A stretch of DNA of 64,000 nt from Portulaca oleracea (lineage: Eukaryota > Streptophyta > Magnoliopsida > Caryophyllales > Portulacaceae): assembly GCA_029582165.1 (NCBI GenBank), contig CM055881.1:24967594-25031593 (forward strand). Reading direction: 5' to 3'. The notes beneath the pieces are model-generated. The model worked only from the letters and a program-made list of their open reading frames with translations, was not told the DNA's origin and did no database searches. Within the stretch, counting starts at the first letter, position 1; the number at the start of each line of letters is the position of its first letter. The translations under genes and the position numbers were made by a program. Of the stretch, positions 24,693 through 35,848 are shown piece by piece.

Positions 24693-25869
24693 CTCTTATT
24701 TATTAATTAATTCTATATTAACTAGTCTGGCCAACGCGTGCTGACCCGACAATTAAACCTGTTAAAATGCGCTGATCAGACACAAATAATTACAACTATA
24801 GGCCCATACAAGAGCTGTGTAGAACTGTATATACATATATGTAGCCTACGAATACAAGTTAGATGAGGTATTAGTTGTTGGGCCTCACCTAACACAAAAA
24901 AAGATACATAGTTACTGTTAATAAATACATCATTTCAAGCCCCTATAAGGAGAACTCAATCATATGAGCATAATCTAGGACTACCAAATACCAATTCATC
25001 ACTTCTCTCAACTCCTTGTCAGGCGGGTTTTCGTCGATCTTCACTCCTACTATAAATTCTTTTTCAAATCCAACCCATTGCATTATGAGTTACTTTTCAA
25101 ATCCAACCCACTGCACTATAACGTATATAATATCGTAATAAACAACACTTGACAAGAGATTACTAACCATAAGCTCCTTTTGACCTTTCAAAAAATATAT
25201 ATACTATAGTCTCTTAGTCAATTTCAAATACTTCAATACTTCAATGCATAAACATTTAACTATGAATCTTAAATTTGTTGAGTTGTAGGATCACATCTCA
25301 ATTGATGTTTCAGATAAGTCTTGAAAAAGTTTTAGAGAATTTTAGCATCATACAGAACCCTCAAAACATTTTGCAGAAAGTTTCTTACGAACACTGATTT
25401 ACACATGAAACTAGATCCAATTTACGATTTTCAAAAGCTTCATATGGATCACATCTCAAGATCAAAAAGGATATCAATTGGTGTTTTAGATAAGTGTTGA
25501 AAAAACAAAAACAAAGTTCATCTACCGGACATACGGTTGTGATATCAGTAGCAACTTTCAGGGTTTGAACATAAACACAAGGTTTGTTAATAGAAAGTAT
25601 GAACATATCAATACCAAGTTCTGGTCAAAGAAATAACACACAGTTGAATCGGGCATAAATGTATCATCAACGTATTTGGGGCAGTCTTTGAACGTATCAG
25701 TATACTTAGGCTTCAACGTTAACATCAAGTTCAGCGAAATTGAATAAATATGTAGCCTTTTCAACTCATGCATAAAACACAAAGTTTAATGAACGGGAGA
25801 TTATTAACGAGAGATTTTAGGCCTAAATTGATTAGGTAATTAATAATTTGAGAACAAGTTCAAACAATT
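24693..25869. other. Intergenic DNA, no gene seen
   Basis: AT-rich. The word AAATCCAACCCAYTGCAYTAT is repeated at about 25066 and 25098. No conserved coding block. Confidence 0.5.
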
Positions 25870-26360
25870 TTTGATATCACAAGAGTGGTGGAATAACTAA
25901 TTATGGTTGTTAGTTTGTTATCCTAGTTAGCATTAGTTTGTTACTAGGAATAACTGATTGCTCTACTGTATAAATATACTACCTACAACTGTTGTATTTT
26001 TCATTCATACACAAAATAAATGAAATGCTCTACTTGAGCTTTGAAAATGACACGTGGAGAATAAATTGAATTTGTTCGGCCAATTATTATCCGCAACGTG
26101 TAAAATTAATTACGACAGTCCATTTAATTAAATTTTAAATGGAAATACATATGGCCAATAATATGTGCCAATTACGATGCAGAAAATAGTAATTATTTCT
26201 TTATTTTCAAAATAAAAAAATAATTTGGGCCTAAGCCCAAAGCCGACTCAAATCCTGGCCTCCAGAACCTATAAATAAGGGTCCTCTCCCACTCTGCAGT
26301 AGCTCCAGGTTTTCAGCTCGTCAAGATCAAGAGTCAGAGGAATACTTTATTATATTTAAT
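25870..26360 (+). repeat. Probable LTR fragments
   Basis: Two promoter-like pieces follow each other: CTGTATAAATATACTACC near 25967, and CTATAAATAAGGGTCC near 26270 with a downstream GC-richer leader. Both look like U3/R junctions of plant LTRs or TRIMs, but no boundaries or partner LTRs were found. Confidence 0.3.
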
Positions 26361-26369
26361 AGTCCAACT

Positions 26370-26575
26370 CATCGGGCCCCTATCTCAAGGGTATACTCAA
26401 CAAGCATTTGTAACGGACTGGGACAGGGGATGTCAATGGCCCAAAGATGGGCCCCACTCCAACCCACAACACTCTCTGAAATGGTAAAAGAGAGATGTCG
26501 TCCCCAAGATTTGAACCCTGGACATCTGGGGTAGAAGGTGGACCTCTTACCACTCAAACAAGAGGTGATTGGCCC
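26370..26575 (-). mobile_element. tRNA-derived SINE
   Basis: On the minus strand the sequence carries an RNA polymerase III box A-like word (GAGTGGTAAGAGG, about 26555) followed about 35 bp later by a box B-like word (GGTTCAAATC, about 26510). This is the internal promoter arrangement of a tRNA-derived SINE. The body extends to about 26370; ends are approximate. Confidence 0.6.
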
Positions 26576-26973
26576 TCCTGAACTTAATTTAAACGTTGTC
26601 TATTATGGATGAAGTTTTTCTTTTCCTTTTTTTTTATGCATGGGGTCAATTTCTGAGGAGCTTCGCGATGATCAGCACTGACTTGGTACATCAGAATGAA
26701 GATCGCCTCTGATGTTGCAAGGTGAATTTGTTAAATCAAATAGCAAGTGACTATAGTTGGACTTTTAATTATCTTTCTCAAGTATATATTTTTCTTTTTA
26801 TGTGCTTGTAATGGATCATAGTTGCCAGGATCGGGGAACGGTAGGGGTCGAGGATCGAAATTGGGATCGAAATCAGTAAATTTTATAATCCCGGATCGAT
26901 GGGGGAAGGTTCAGTGTAACACCTCGTATTTTTAAGACTTAATTTATTACTCTAATTAAAATTTTAATTTCAA

Positions 26974-27472
26974 TTATAGTACATTATTTGATTTAATTAG
27001 CTACATTTTCTTTACTTTTCAATTAAGTATATTTACTCTAATACGAGTAATTTTAATAGTTAAATTTTAGCTCTTATTAATTTCTAAATTTTATAAATTA
27101 TTAGATTTCACGCTGTTAGTTAAATAAAAGACTAACCTTAGTTGCGGAAATTGGACCGGATTGCCATTAGTTATACCCGATTGATTTAGGATCGATCTCC
27201 GGTGGCTACTAGAGTCGCCGGAATATTGCCACACCGCAAACCCGAGTCTTGTGATGGTAGACCATGTAAGAGAACAGAGAGAGTGTGTTTTTGGGAGATT
27301 ATGTTTACCCAGTTGTACATACAACTCATCCCTAATCACCCCTATAAGTAGTACTAATCTCACTTAATTAGAGGGAGTGATTATGGGGATTTATTAGTAT
27401 TGTAACTGCCGTAATCAAGCCCAATTGATTATTGTGGCCGTTACATATATGAGGTCAAACCTCATTAAAACA
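26974..27472 (-). repeat. 3' LTR of the gag-only element
   Basis: Aligns by eye along its whole length with 35350-35848, with roughly 20 differences in about 490 bases, almost all transitions. It carries the inverted terminal bases TGTTT/AAACA, with the left copy mutated to TATTT. Confidence 0.7.
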
Positions 27473-27484
27473 ATACTCCCACTC

Positions 27485-30400
27485 GGCCACATAAGCTTTA
27501 AGTACAATATCTCTCTCACTAAGACATCTCCTACACTTCATACCGGGAATGAGGCGTGCGACCAAAAAGTAACAAGTAGTGTTATATTAAGTCACCATCT
27601 AACTAACATAACACTTTCAAAAACAGAACGAACAAGCAACGATCCCCTGAATCATCCTCACTTCACCACATGGCATACTATGTCCCTTTATGCCTGACAT
27701 GTCATATGATTATACTTCCAATATAATCGCCCGGGCTGACATGGTGAAGATGGATCGATTCTTCCTTAGACACTCATGACGTTTCAACTTCGTAAGATTG
27801 CTTTCCTAATGTGTTCCACTGAGCCGTATAATCTCATGGCTCTTGGAGTTCACACTAAAGTAGCAACATCCAACTAGTTTCCACATCATAGTTCGTAGGT
27901 CAAAGGGTATCGTACAAATTGACAACACAGTCATTGGGTTCACACAGTGACAAATAAAGGGATTCATTTGACACTCCCTATAGGTCGACAAAGCGCACAT
28001 GTATGAAATATGTGCCATGGTACAGCTCCCACTAAGGTGAGGATGTCACTCTCTTATACCATGCGAATTTATAAGTCTAACTCTTACTCAAAGAACTAAC
28101 TCGGGCCACTAGATTTACATACTAAGTGTAAATCACCCACTCAAATTCGGCTTTAAGGCTTTAACATGAAAACTACAACATTTCATGATCGATTCGCAAA
28201 GAATCTCATCTTAAACTTATTAAGGCGACTATCATTTATACAATTCTATACTCAAAGTATGAATACTGATTCATGTTACACACATAGTGTACATTGAGTA
28301 TGAATTCGAATTCATGTTACACACCTAGTGTCAACATGATTCAGTCTCATCCTATCCACTACCTAAGTATTAGGGAAACTATTTGTGTGACAAGATAGTT
28401 AAGCCTGGTGACACTTAATGTGCCCACATAATTAAAAAAAAAAATATTCTTAGTATCCTAAACAAGACAATCTCGTAACCCTTAGATCATATAAACACAC
28501 TATATGAATTGAGAACTTATCCCAAAATTGGATTACACGAACGAAACACCATAGTCTAGTTTAAACACATACACTTTATGACATCATAATTAACTAAGAT
28601 ATGAATCCCACATAGGCTAATATCAATCTTTAGAATAGCCTAAACTTATTTGGTCTTCTTGTTAATCATTTTTCAAATGTCTTTGCTTTGTACCGAGTAC
28701 TACAATATCATAACATCACAAAGATAGTATGAACACATTCTCTTTACAATTCTAGGCTAACAAGACCCACAAAAGGAACAATGTTTGTCTTCTATTTAAA
28801 TTCCGCTTAGATATTATCCCAACTCAAAATCGGGTGCATATAAAATGAGTAATAGAATGGGTGATCACTACATATAATTAGAAGACATTCTAAGAATCTC
28901 TCAACGTATGCATTCCAGCACATCGAAGAAATTTCCTAGGATGTTTTTAATTATTTGTACGTGTAGACACACAAAGTTCCACAATATATCCCTCATAACA
29001 AAAATAAGAGATAACCACTTCTTAATATTTGACCAAGCACCTGTCATTAACATCGTTAGAAACATAATCTAAACTCATGTTCGCAAGACACAACAAATAG
29101 TCTAGTCAAAAAAAAAAAAAAAACAAGTACCATGATCAAGAAGATTGTTCAAAACCACCATAGATTTCTTAAGAGGACAACTTATATCTTCTCTCATTCT
29201 TGATACAAAACAAGAATAATCCACATAAAACATCATTCTAGGACCCTATCCAATATTGCAACTCAACAGTTATTGAGTCTAACATATGACTCGAGGTATA
29301 ACCATATATCCACCTTTTATAGTGTTAGTGAAAATAGAATTTCCTCACAAAGAGATGTTCTCATAAATCACAAATGTACATTAAGGAACTATCCCTTTAT
29401 GACACTCCTTGAATCTTAGGACATGCGAATATAGTTTGTCTAATATTAATTCATGATCACTCCCATTATCACTTAGACATAAAGAATCATGAATATATGA
29501 AGAGCTACTCCCACTAACTCCATCAGTTATGGGTCGTTAAACATGATGACTAACTGCATGTTTAATATAAGAAAACTAACCTGACTTGAAAATGATGACT
29601 AGCAACATGTTTAATCTTTGAATATGAGAACTAACCTCATGTTTAAGATTAGTATAAAGGATGCTCATATCCTTTTGCTCTTGCTCTGACTTAGACAATT
29701 ACCAGTAATAGAAAACATGGAATTTCTTCTACTATTTCTATTATCCTCGGTGAAAATGAGAATCAACTATTCCCCCTCATTCACCGAGAGATGATGGTTG
29801 TAACACACACAAACATTAAAGTAATGTCCATAATTTCACTAATACTAGGAACTTGTATCCTCTGATAAACAAGGCGTTACAAGACTATTTAGTAACTTTA
29901 ATTTTAACACTAAATTTTTCACGGTCATAGTCTTGCACATAGCAACACAAATGTCATGGACATGGATGGTTTAAAATGAACTTTGAAACATATTATAACC
30001 AACACAAAGTATGTTTAAAATGTCATACTATAGCATGTGATAATCATAAACTAATTAAAGAATTATTCAAAGCCAATAAGTACTTGACCATGCCAAGTAA
30101 CGTGTAATTCATCTAACTCAATCACCACTAAGATGTTAAGTTCATGAAGTGGAAATTCATTTAAACTTTTGAACATATCAACAATTTGAAACCATTTCTA
30201 TAATACAAAGAAAACTTAATTCTTTTGTACACTACATGTTACTATTACCGTCTCAAAAACTTAAAAAAACGAATTAAAAATTTCCAAACAGTTATCAAGT
30301 AGTCCCATAAAATACCTAAGTGGATAATAGATTTAAACGCAATATGTAATACCAAAAGCAGAACAAGAATCAACTAATGAATCTTAAAATAGAAAAACAC

Positions 30401-30602
30401 ATAGCTATTCTAATAACACTCAACTAAATGTTAAATAGAGAGAAATGAACGAAGCTTTTTTGAAGACAAACTAATTGTAGTCAAAAGTAAAGTGAGTTTA
30501 AACACTAATATGCGAAAACTAACTCTAGATAAAAACATTACACCCTAAGTGTATGAATAATGTTTTGAAAATGAAACATATTCTTTTCCAAATGCTCAAA
30601 AG
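27485..30602 (-). other. Non-coding interior of the gag-only element
   Basis: About 3.1 kb between the gag stop and the polypurine tract, where pol would be expected. I see no copia pol motifs on either strand, only AT-rich sequence with an A-run near 29108. Confidence 0.55.
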
Positions 30603-31430
30603 CTACAACTTGCTAGGAGACTCAAGACAATCTTGAGCATAATGACCTTTCTTCCTACAATTAAAGCATTTCACATGCGCCATATTTTTCTCTCCTTTAC
30701 TCTTAGCACTAAGCTGTTCCTTAAACGTATCACCTTTAGCAACATATACCTTAAGTGGGAGAGTAGAAACCTTCAAGCGTTCCTCTTCTAATTCAAGGTG
30801 CTTAGCGATCTCGCTTAAGGTTTGAATATGATCGTTGCGAATCATCAGTGAGACAAACGATTTCCACTTTTGAGAACCAACCAAAAGTGCATGAAGCAAG
30901 TTTGTACACTGGTAACTCTTTGGAACCTCTATCCCACTAGCCTCTAGATCTTGAACCATAACATTCAAGATTCTAAGATGTTCGACGATACTACGCCTTG
31001 AGTCAATCGAGTAAGACATCCACTCAAGATGCAATGCTCGAAGTCTCGTCTCCGAAGTCTGCTCAAACTTGGCCTTCAAGCTATCCCACAACTCCTTAGC
31101 AGTGGAACAATGCTCGAACTCGCTAATTAGGTCGTCATGCATGTAATACAATATAATATAACGTGCTCTACGATCCTTTTTACACCATTCTTGGTACGCT
31201 ATTAAGCTTTCTTGATATTGCACAGAAGTAATATCAAGGTCATCGCCTTCCTTAGTTGTAGGGGGAGACATTTTCGCAGACAGATGGTCTAACACATCTC
31301 GTTCATTCAATAGAAATTGAATACTTAGACTCCACAAGTCGAAGTTGGATCCATCCAACACCTCAGAAGTGAACAAATCATCAACCAGAGAAGTCTCAGA
31401 TGTCATGTCTATACAAACAAAACAAGACAT
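30603..31430 (-). CDS. Copia-type Gag polyprotein (non-autonomous element)
   Basis: A 275-residue uninterrupted frame on the minus strand. It contains the UBN2 gag region: LDGSNFDLWSLSIQFLL near residue 25, YYMHDDLISEF near 95, AKELWDSLKAKFEQTSETR near 110, and LRILNVMVQDLEASG near 150. A C-terminal CCHC knuckle CFNCRKKGHYAQDC ends close to the stop. This fits the nucleocapsid-forming Gag of copia elements. The start could be at M1 or at the internal MTSE nine residues on. Its integrity, despite the absence of pol, suggests the element moved with enzymes supplied in trans. Confidence 0.8.
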   Translation of the reverse strand: MSCFVCIDMTSETSLVDDLFTSEVLDGSNFDLWSLSIQFLLNERDVLDHLSAKMSPPTTKEGDDLDITSVQYQESLIAYQEWCKKDRRARYIILYYMHDDLISEFEHCSTAKELWDSLKAKFEQTSETRLRALHLEWMSYSIDSRRSIVEHLRILNVMVQDLEASGIEVPKSYQCTNLLHALLVGSQKWKSFVSLMIRNDHIQTLSEIAKHLELEEERLKVSTLPLKVYVAKGDTFKEQLSAKSKGEKNMAHVKCFNCRKKGHYAQDCLESPSKL

Positions 31431-33141
31431 TTAGGCACATTCTTATAATCAAATATTCAGAAAACCATCATCCGTGTCATATGATCGAAAATTTCGCTAT
31501 GCTCATAATCATCACATATTAGACGAATTAGAAATTATGAAAATTCAATTATGAAATTCATAAGAACAACTAATCTCCTTATGTAATAGAATGTTTAAAC
31601 ACATTAATACATCCCTCCAATCACTACAAAATGATGTCTTTCTCAATGTAAAACTTATTTACATAATATTATATAAGACAGATTTACTACCTTTGAATCG
31701 ATTAAAAAACATAAAAACGAAATATAAAACTCATCTACATTATTATAATCGATTACTCATATGTAAAAACAAATTCTACACTATGTTACACATAACTAGT
31801 TAAGTCTCTCATTTGATTGATTATCAATAAAACTAATTTATTTTATACATTGAAGTTATGTAATCATAATTGATTTATAAATATCTAATGAATTTACATA
31901 AGGAATTATATAAAACTAATTTATATAATTTATAATCAATTTCCGACAAGTGAGACATGATTACATAATTGCATCATATAACACTAATTTATATGTCAAT
32001 TCAATCAATTAATATCACAAAAACAAATAATCTAAAACACATTTATATATGTTTAATCGATTAAGGTTACGTAAACAAAATCTTGCAACCTTTAATACTA
32101 GAATATGCAAAACAAATGTTACATAGTCAATATTAATCTCAACATTCTTTTATGTAATACAAAAATCACATAAAAGAGTTGATTTGCTTCTTTATGATAT
32201 TAAATTGTACAAATGTATTATGATCAATCAATTAGACACGTGTAAAACAAAATTACACTTATAATTATATAAGACTGACTTGTATAATATTACCAGTTAT
32301 TTTTAAATAAAACTAATTTACTTAAAAAATATGTATAATTAATTAACTATAAGGACTTACCTTAAGACAAACTTAATTATAGTTAATTGCATATTTATAG
32401 AAATCCGAATATATAATATGATACAAGACTAACTCATACAAACGTATATAAAACAAATTTATACTACGTACATACAGTCATGATTTATTACAAAACACTA
32501 AGATATTAACTATAAAACACATTTATATGTCCAACAAAAATACATAATAAAATCAAGGTAAATCACGAACTCAATCTGGATAAATTTAACTAATAAAATT
32601 TATCGAGCTAAAAGTCATAAAACGAATTTATATATACCACAAGTAAGACGAATCTACATCACACATACTTAAACAATCGGTAAATTATACAAAACACGTT
32701 TCTATAAAATAAATTCCAAATGAATGAACGAATAAATCATAACAATAACATGCTCATGAAACGGAATAATGTAGGATTGTTTCTAACATAATGTATGATA
32801 CATAATCATTCGAGAAACATGTAATAGACGATCAAATTAACAAAGCATATTGTAATTACAATCTAAAACATGCTTGTCATAATTACACAAATTAAAACAA
32901 ATATTCTAATCACAAATATACTGATTAACACATAAAAACAGAATTAAGTAACAATAAAATTTAAAATTATATAATCAACACATAATTACATAATAAAATA
33001 TAAATTATTTGATTTAGAAAAACATAAATAATAATTAATTAACACAAAGTTATAATTATTTAATCAGAAACCAATTAACACAAAGTTAAAAGAAACAAAA
33101 AAATAAAAAACCTATGACTATGGGTGTCCTACGCATCCCAT
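31431..33141 (-). other. AT-rich leader region of the gag-only element
   Basis: Very AT-rich, with repeated words such as AAAACTAATTTAT and TATAAAACACATTTATAT at irregular spacing. No coding sequence seen. It may be untranslated leader between the 5' LTR and gag, enlarged by later insertions. Confidence 0.5.
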
Positions 33142-33151
33142 TTAAAAAAAA

Positions 33152-33574
33152 GGATTATTGGATGATAATACACTGATCTTTAGGGGTATTGGACAATAAT
33201 GCACTGAACTTTTTTCTTGGACTTTAATACACTGAACTTTAAGGGTATTGGACGATAATGCACTTAGACCAATTCAACTGGTGGTTGACGCGGTGGTTGT
33301 CCCACTTTGGATATCGTTTTTCAATTTTTTTCGAAAAAAAAATATTAGTCATCCTGCTTATGTGTACTTTCTTACACAGCAAAAGTTTTTTCTGAAAAAA
33401 TAGAAAAACGACGCCTCATAATAGGACAACCACCGCGTCAACCACCAGTTGAATTGGTCTGAGTGCGTTATTGTCCAATACCCTCAAAGTTCAGTGTATT
33501 AGAGTCCAAGAAAAAAGTTCAGTGCATTATTGTCCAATACCCCTAAAGTTCAGTGTATTATCATCCAATAATCC
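33152..33574. mobile_element. Foldback MITE, A-rich 10-bp flanks
   Basis: A nearly perfect long inverted repeat: GGATTATTGGATGATAATAC at the left and its inverse at the right. The arms contain repeated TTGGACAATAATGCACTGAA units. Flanks TTAAAAAAAA and TAAAAAAAAA are compatible with a MULE-size duplication but are low-complexity. Non-coding. Confidence 0.75.
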
Positions 33575-33629
33575 TAAAAAAAAAGATAGCTAGCCTCCCT
33601 TCTCTGTCTTTTATTTGTTTTTATTATAA

Positions 33630-33660
33630 CTAGTGCACTGTGCCCGTGCAAGGCACGGGT
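33630..33660 (-). mobile_element. Possible Helitron 3' terminus
   Basis: Read on the minus strand, a 7-bp stem (CCCGTGC, loop CTT, GCACGGG) is followed by CACAGTGCA and CTAG, with T as the next flanking base. A short hairpin about ten bases before CTRR, with insertion before T, is the canonical Helitron 3' end. The 5' TC end was not located. Confidence 0.45.
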
Positions 33661-33935
33661 AATGATGTATAATTTTCATGTATTGGATTTGAAAGCACTT
33701 AACGAAAGGAAGGAGAGGAAGAACTAAAGGCAATATTGAATTGTAATGGGAAATTAACATGGAAATAACATAAAATCGGATGAAAAATATTTGAAGATTT
33801 CATAAAGTTTGTTTTTGTTGCCTTTAAATTACACTTGTTTTTCACATGATTTCGAGAAGATATGAAGAGAAAATTAATACCTTTAGCAGACCAACATCAG
33901 TTGAACTATGAAGCAGATCGAAAAGTAGTAGGGAG

Positions 33936-34338
33936 ATTCTACCATAGTTGAATTTATTTTCAACTATGGTAGTTGAAATGCATAATTGTCCTTAATTTTG
34001 CTATTAAAAATTAAAATTAATAGATATATTTACCATAGAACTTATTACAATAAGTAAATCTATATGTTAAGTTATAATTTTTTACAAAATTGAATATTTT
34101 AAAGGAAATTCTACTATAATTGACTTTTTTTCAACTATTGTAGTTAAAAAGTGAAAAACCATTAATTTTATCATAAAAATTCAAAATTAATGTAGGTTGA
34201 TCAAAGTAACTCGATACAATAATTAACCATGTTTAGGAGGATATAAATCTTTTTAAAAAATATGATTTATTTTTAATAAATGAATGGTATAAAATTTTCA
34301 ACTACCATAGTTGAAAATAAATTCAACTATGGTAGAAT
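33936..34338. mobile_element. Foldback element, CTACCATAGTTGAA family
   Basis: Both ends carry ATTCTACCATAGTTGAATTT followed by TTTTCAACTATGGTAGTTGAA, in inverse orientation. An internal partial copy (CTACTATAATTGAC near 34111) suggests an internal duplication or nested copy. Non-coding; no clean target duplication found. Confidence 0.6.
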
Positions 34339-34499
34339 TTTCAAAAGTATTAATAGTAGTACATAATAAAAATTAGAGAAAACATAAAGAGAGAATTAAA
34401 GAAAAAAAGGCTTGAAATTAAAACCATAGGCACATAATTAATAATATAATATGGACATGAACTTATTAGAAAGACATGTGACATTGGATTCAATCAGTT

Positions 34500-35340
34500 T
34501 GCAAAAAAAAAAAAAAAAAAAAAGCTTAAGCAGGCAGACACACTCACACACAGCAAACAGCAAGCACACTCCTCAACAAATGCAAACTCCCATTTTTCTT
34601 TTAGGTAATAGAATAGATAGATAGAAATAGATAGATATACTTAACAAATATTATAACAATAATAAAAAGAATAAAAAGCAAGCCACAACACCAAAATTTG
34701 AGCCCCAAACCCCCTGAACTCCCTGACCCATCTTCTTCCTCCTGTCTTCATTCTGTCTCTGTTCATTTTTCTCACCCAGAAAAAAAAAACGCCACGTCAG
34801 TGAAAAAAGACAGTCATTAATTCTCATCCAAGGCACCACCGCTAAACACTCAGTCGCGGTGGTCTCACACAACCCAGTTGATGAAAGCACTAATCTTCCC
34901 CACTCTATATAACTCTCGATCTGTATATACAACAACTAAACCCAAAAACTAACGTTGCTATCAAATAGATTGATAAACGGCGGTCCCAACGGTGTCGGGC
35001 ACGCAGCCAACGCGCCATTCCGGTGGCGACGCGTGACTCACACACGCCTCCGACGTCGATTATTTATGCTATTTTTCTATCGGGTTCTCACAGATCGAAT
35101 TATCTGGGGTTGATTGGAGGAAGGAGGGACAACAAAGTCTCTCCCGTTAGCGCGTAACTTACACGCTCCACCTTCTGTCGGCCTGATATGAATTCCCAAA
35201 AAAACTTAATTTTTTCTTCAATCGTTTCTAAGTCAACATGGATTGGAGTCGGTTCTGAATTAAACACTCAGTTTATTTACCTAGAATGATGGTCTCTAGA
35301 GTCTAGACTCTAGGGGTTGGGTTTGAGATGGCCAAAAACA
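34500..35340. other. Leader-like or promoter-like DNA of unknown origin
   Basis: Contains an A-run (34503-34523), TC-rich stretches, CTATATAAC at 34904-34912 followed by a CAACAACTAAACCC leader-like stretch, and a GC-richer block (34970-35060). It sits just inside the 5' LTR of the gag-only element and could be captured host sequence or element leader. A 94-codon minus-strand frame here has no recognisable homology and is not called. Confidence 0.35.
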
Positions 35341-35349
35341 AAAAAAAAC

Positions 35350-35848
35350 ATTGAAGTACATTGTTTGACTTAATTAGCTACATTTTTTTTACTTTTCAAT
35401 TAAGTATATTTACTCTAATATGAGTATTTTAATAGTTAAATTTTAGCTCTTATTAATTTTTAAATTTTATAAATTATTAGATTTCACGCTGTTAGTTAAA
35501 TGAAGGACTAACCTTAGTTGCGGAAATTGGACCGGATTGCCATTAGTTGTACCCGATTGATTTAGGATCGATCTCCGATGGCTACTAGAGTCGCCGGAAT
35601 ATTGCCACATCGCAAACCCGAGTCTTGTGATGGTAGACCATGTAAAAGAACAGAGAGAGTGTGTTTTTGGGAGATTATGTTTACTCAGTTGTACGTACAA
35701 CTCATCCCTAATCATCCCTATAAGTAGTACTAATCTCACTTAATTAGAGGGAGTGATTATGGGGATTTATTAGTATTGTAAATGTCGTCATCAAACCCAA
35801 TTGATTATTGTGGCCGTTACATGTATGAGGTCAAACCTCATTAAAACA
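35350..35848 (-). repeat. 5' LTR of the gag-only element
   Basis: Partner of 26974-27472. Begins with TGTTTGAC (about 35362) or a few bases earlier and ends AAAACA at 35848 on the plus strand. Contains no coding sequence; short frames in both copies are coincidental. Confidence 0.7.

Larger units (their letters stand above)
26974..35848 (-). mobile_element. Gag-only LTR retrotransposon (TR-GAG-like), minus strand
   Basis: Direct repeats of about 495 bp at each end flank about 7.9 kb that encodes a copia-type Gag on the minus strand but no protease, integrase, RT or RNase H. A purine-rich tract (GAGTGGGAG on the minus strand, 27476-27484) directly precedes the 3' LTR, as expected for a polypurine tract. 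A primer-binding site beside the 5' LTR was not recognised. The layout fits non-autonomous elements described as TR-GAG. Edges are good to a few bases only. Confidence 0.65.

Noticed and set aside
27091..27363. 90-codon minus-strand frame, repeated at 35467-35739
   Set aside because: Present in both LTR copies only because LTRs are duplicates. No homology and no codon structure.
34651..34935. 94-codon minus-strand frame with Leu-rich end
   Set aside because: No recognisable domain; lies over TC-rich leader-like DNA within a retroelement.
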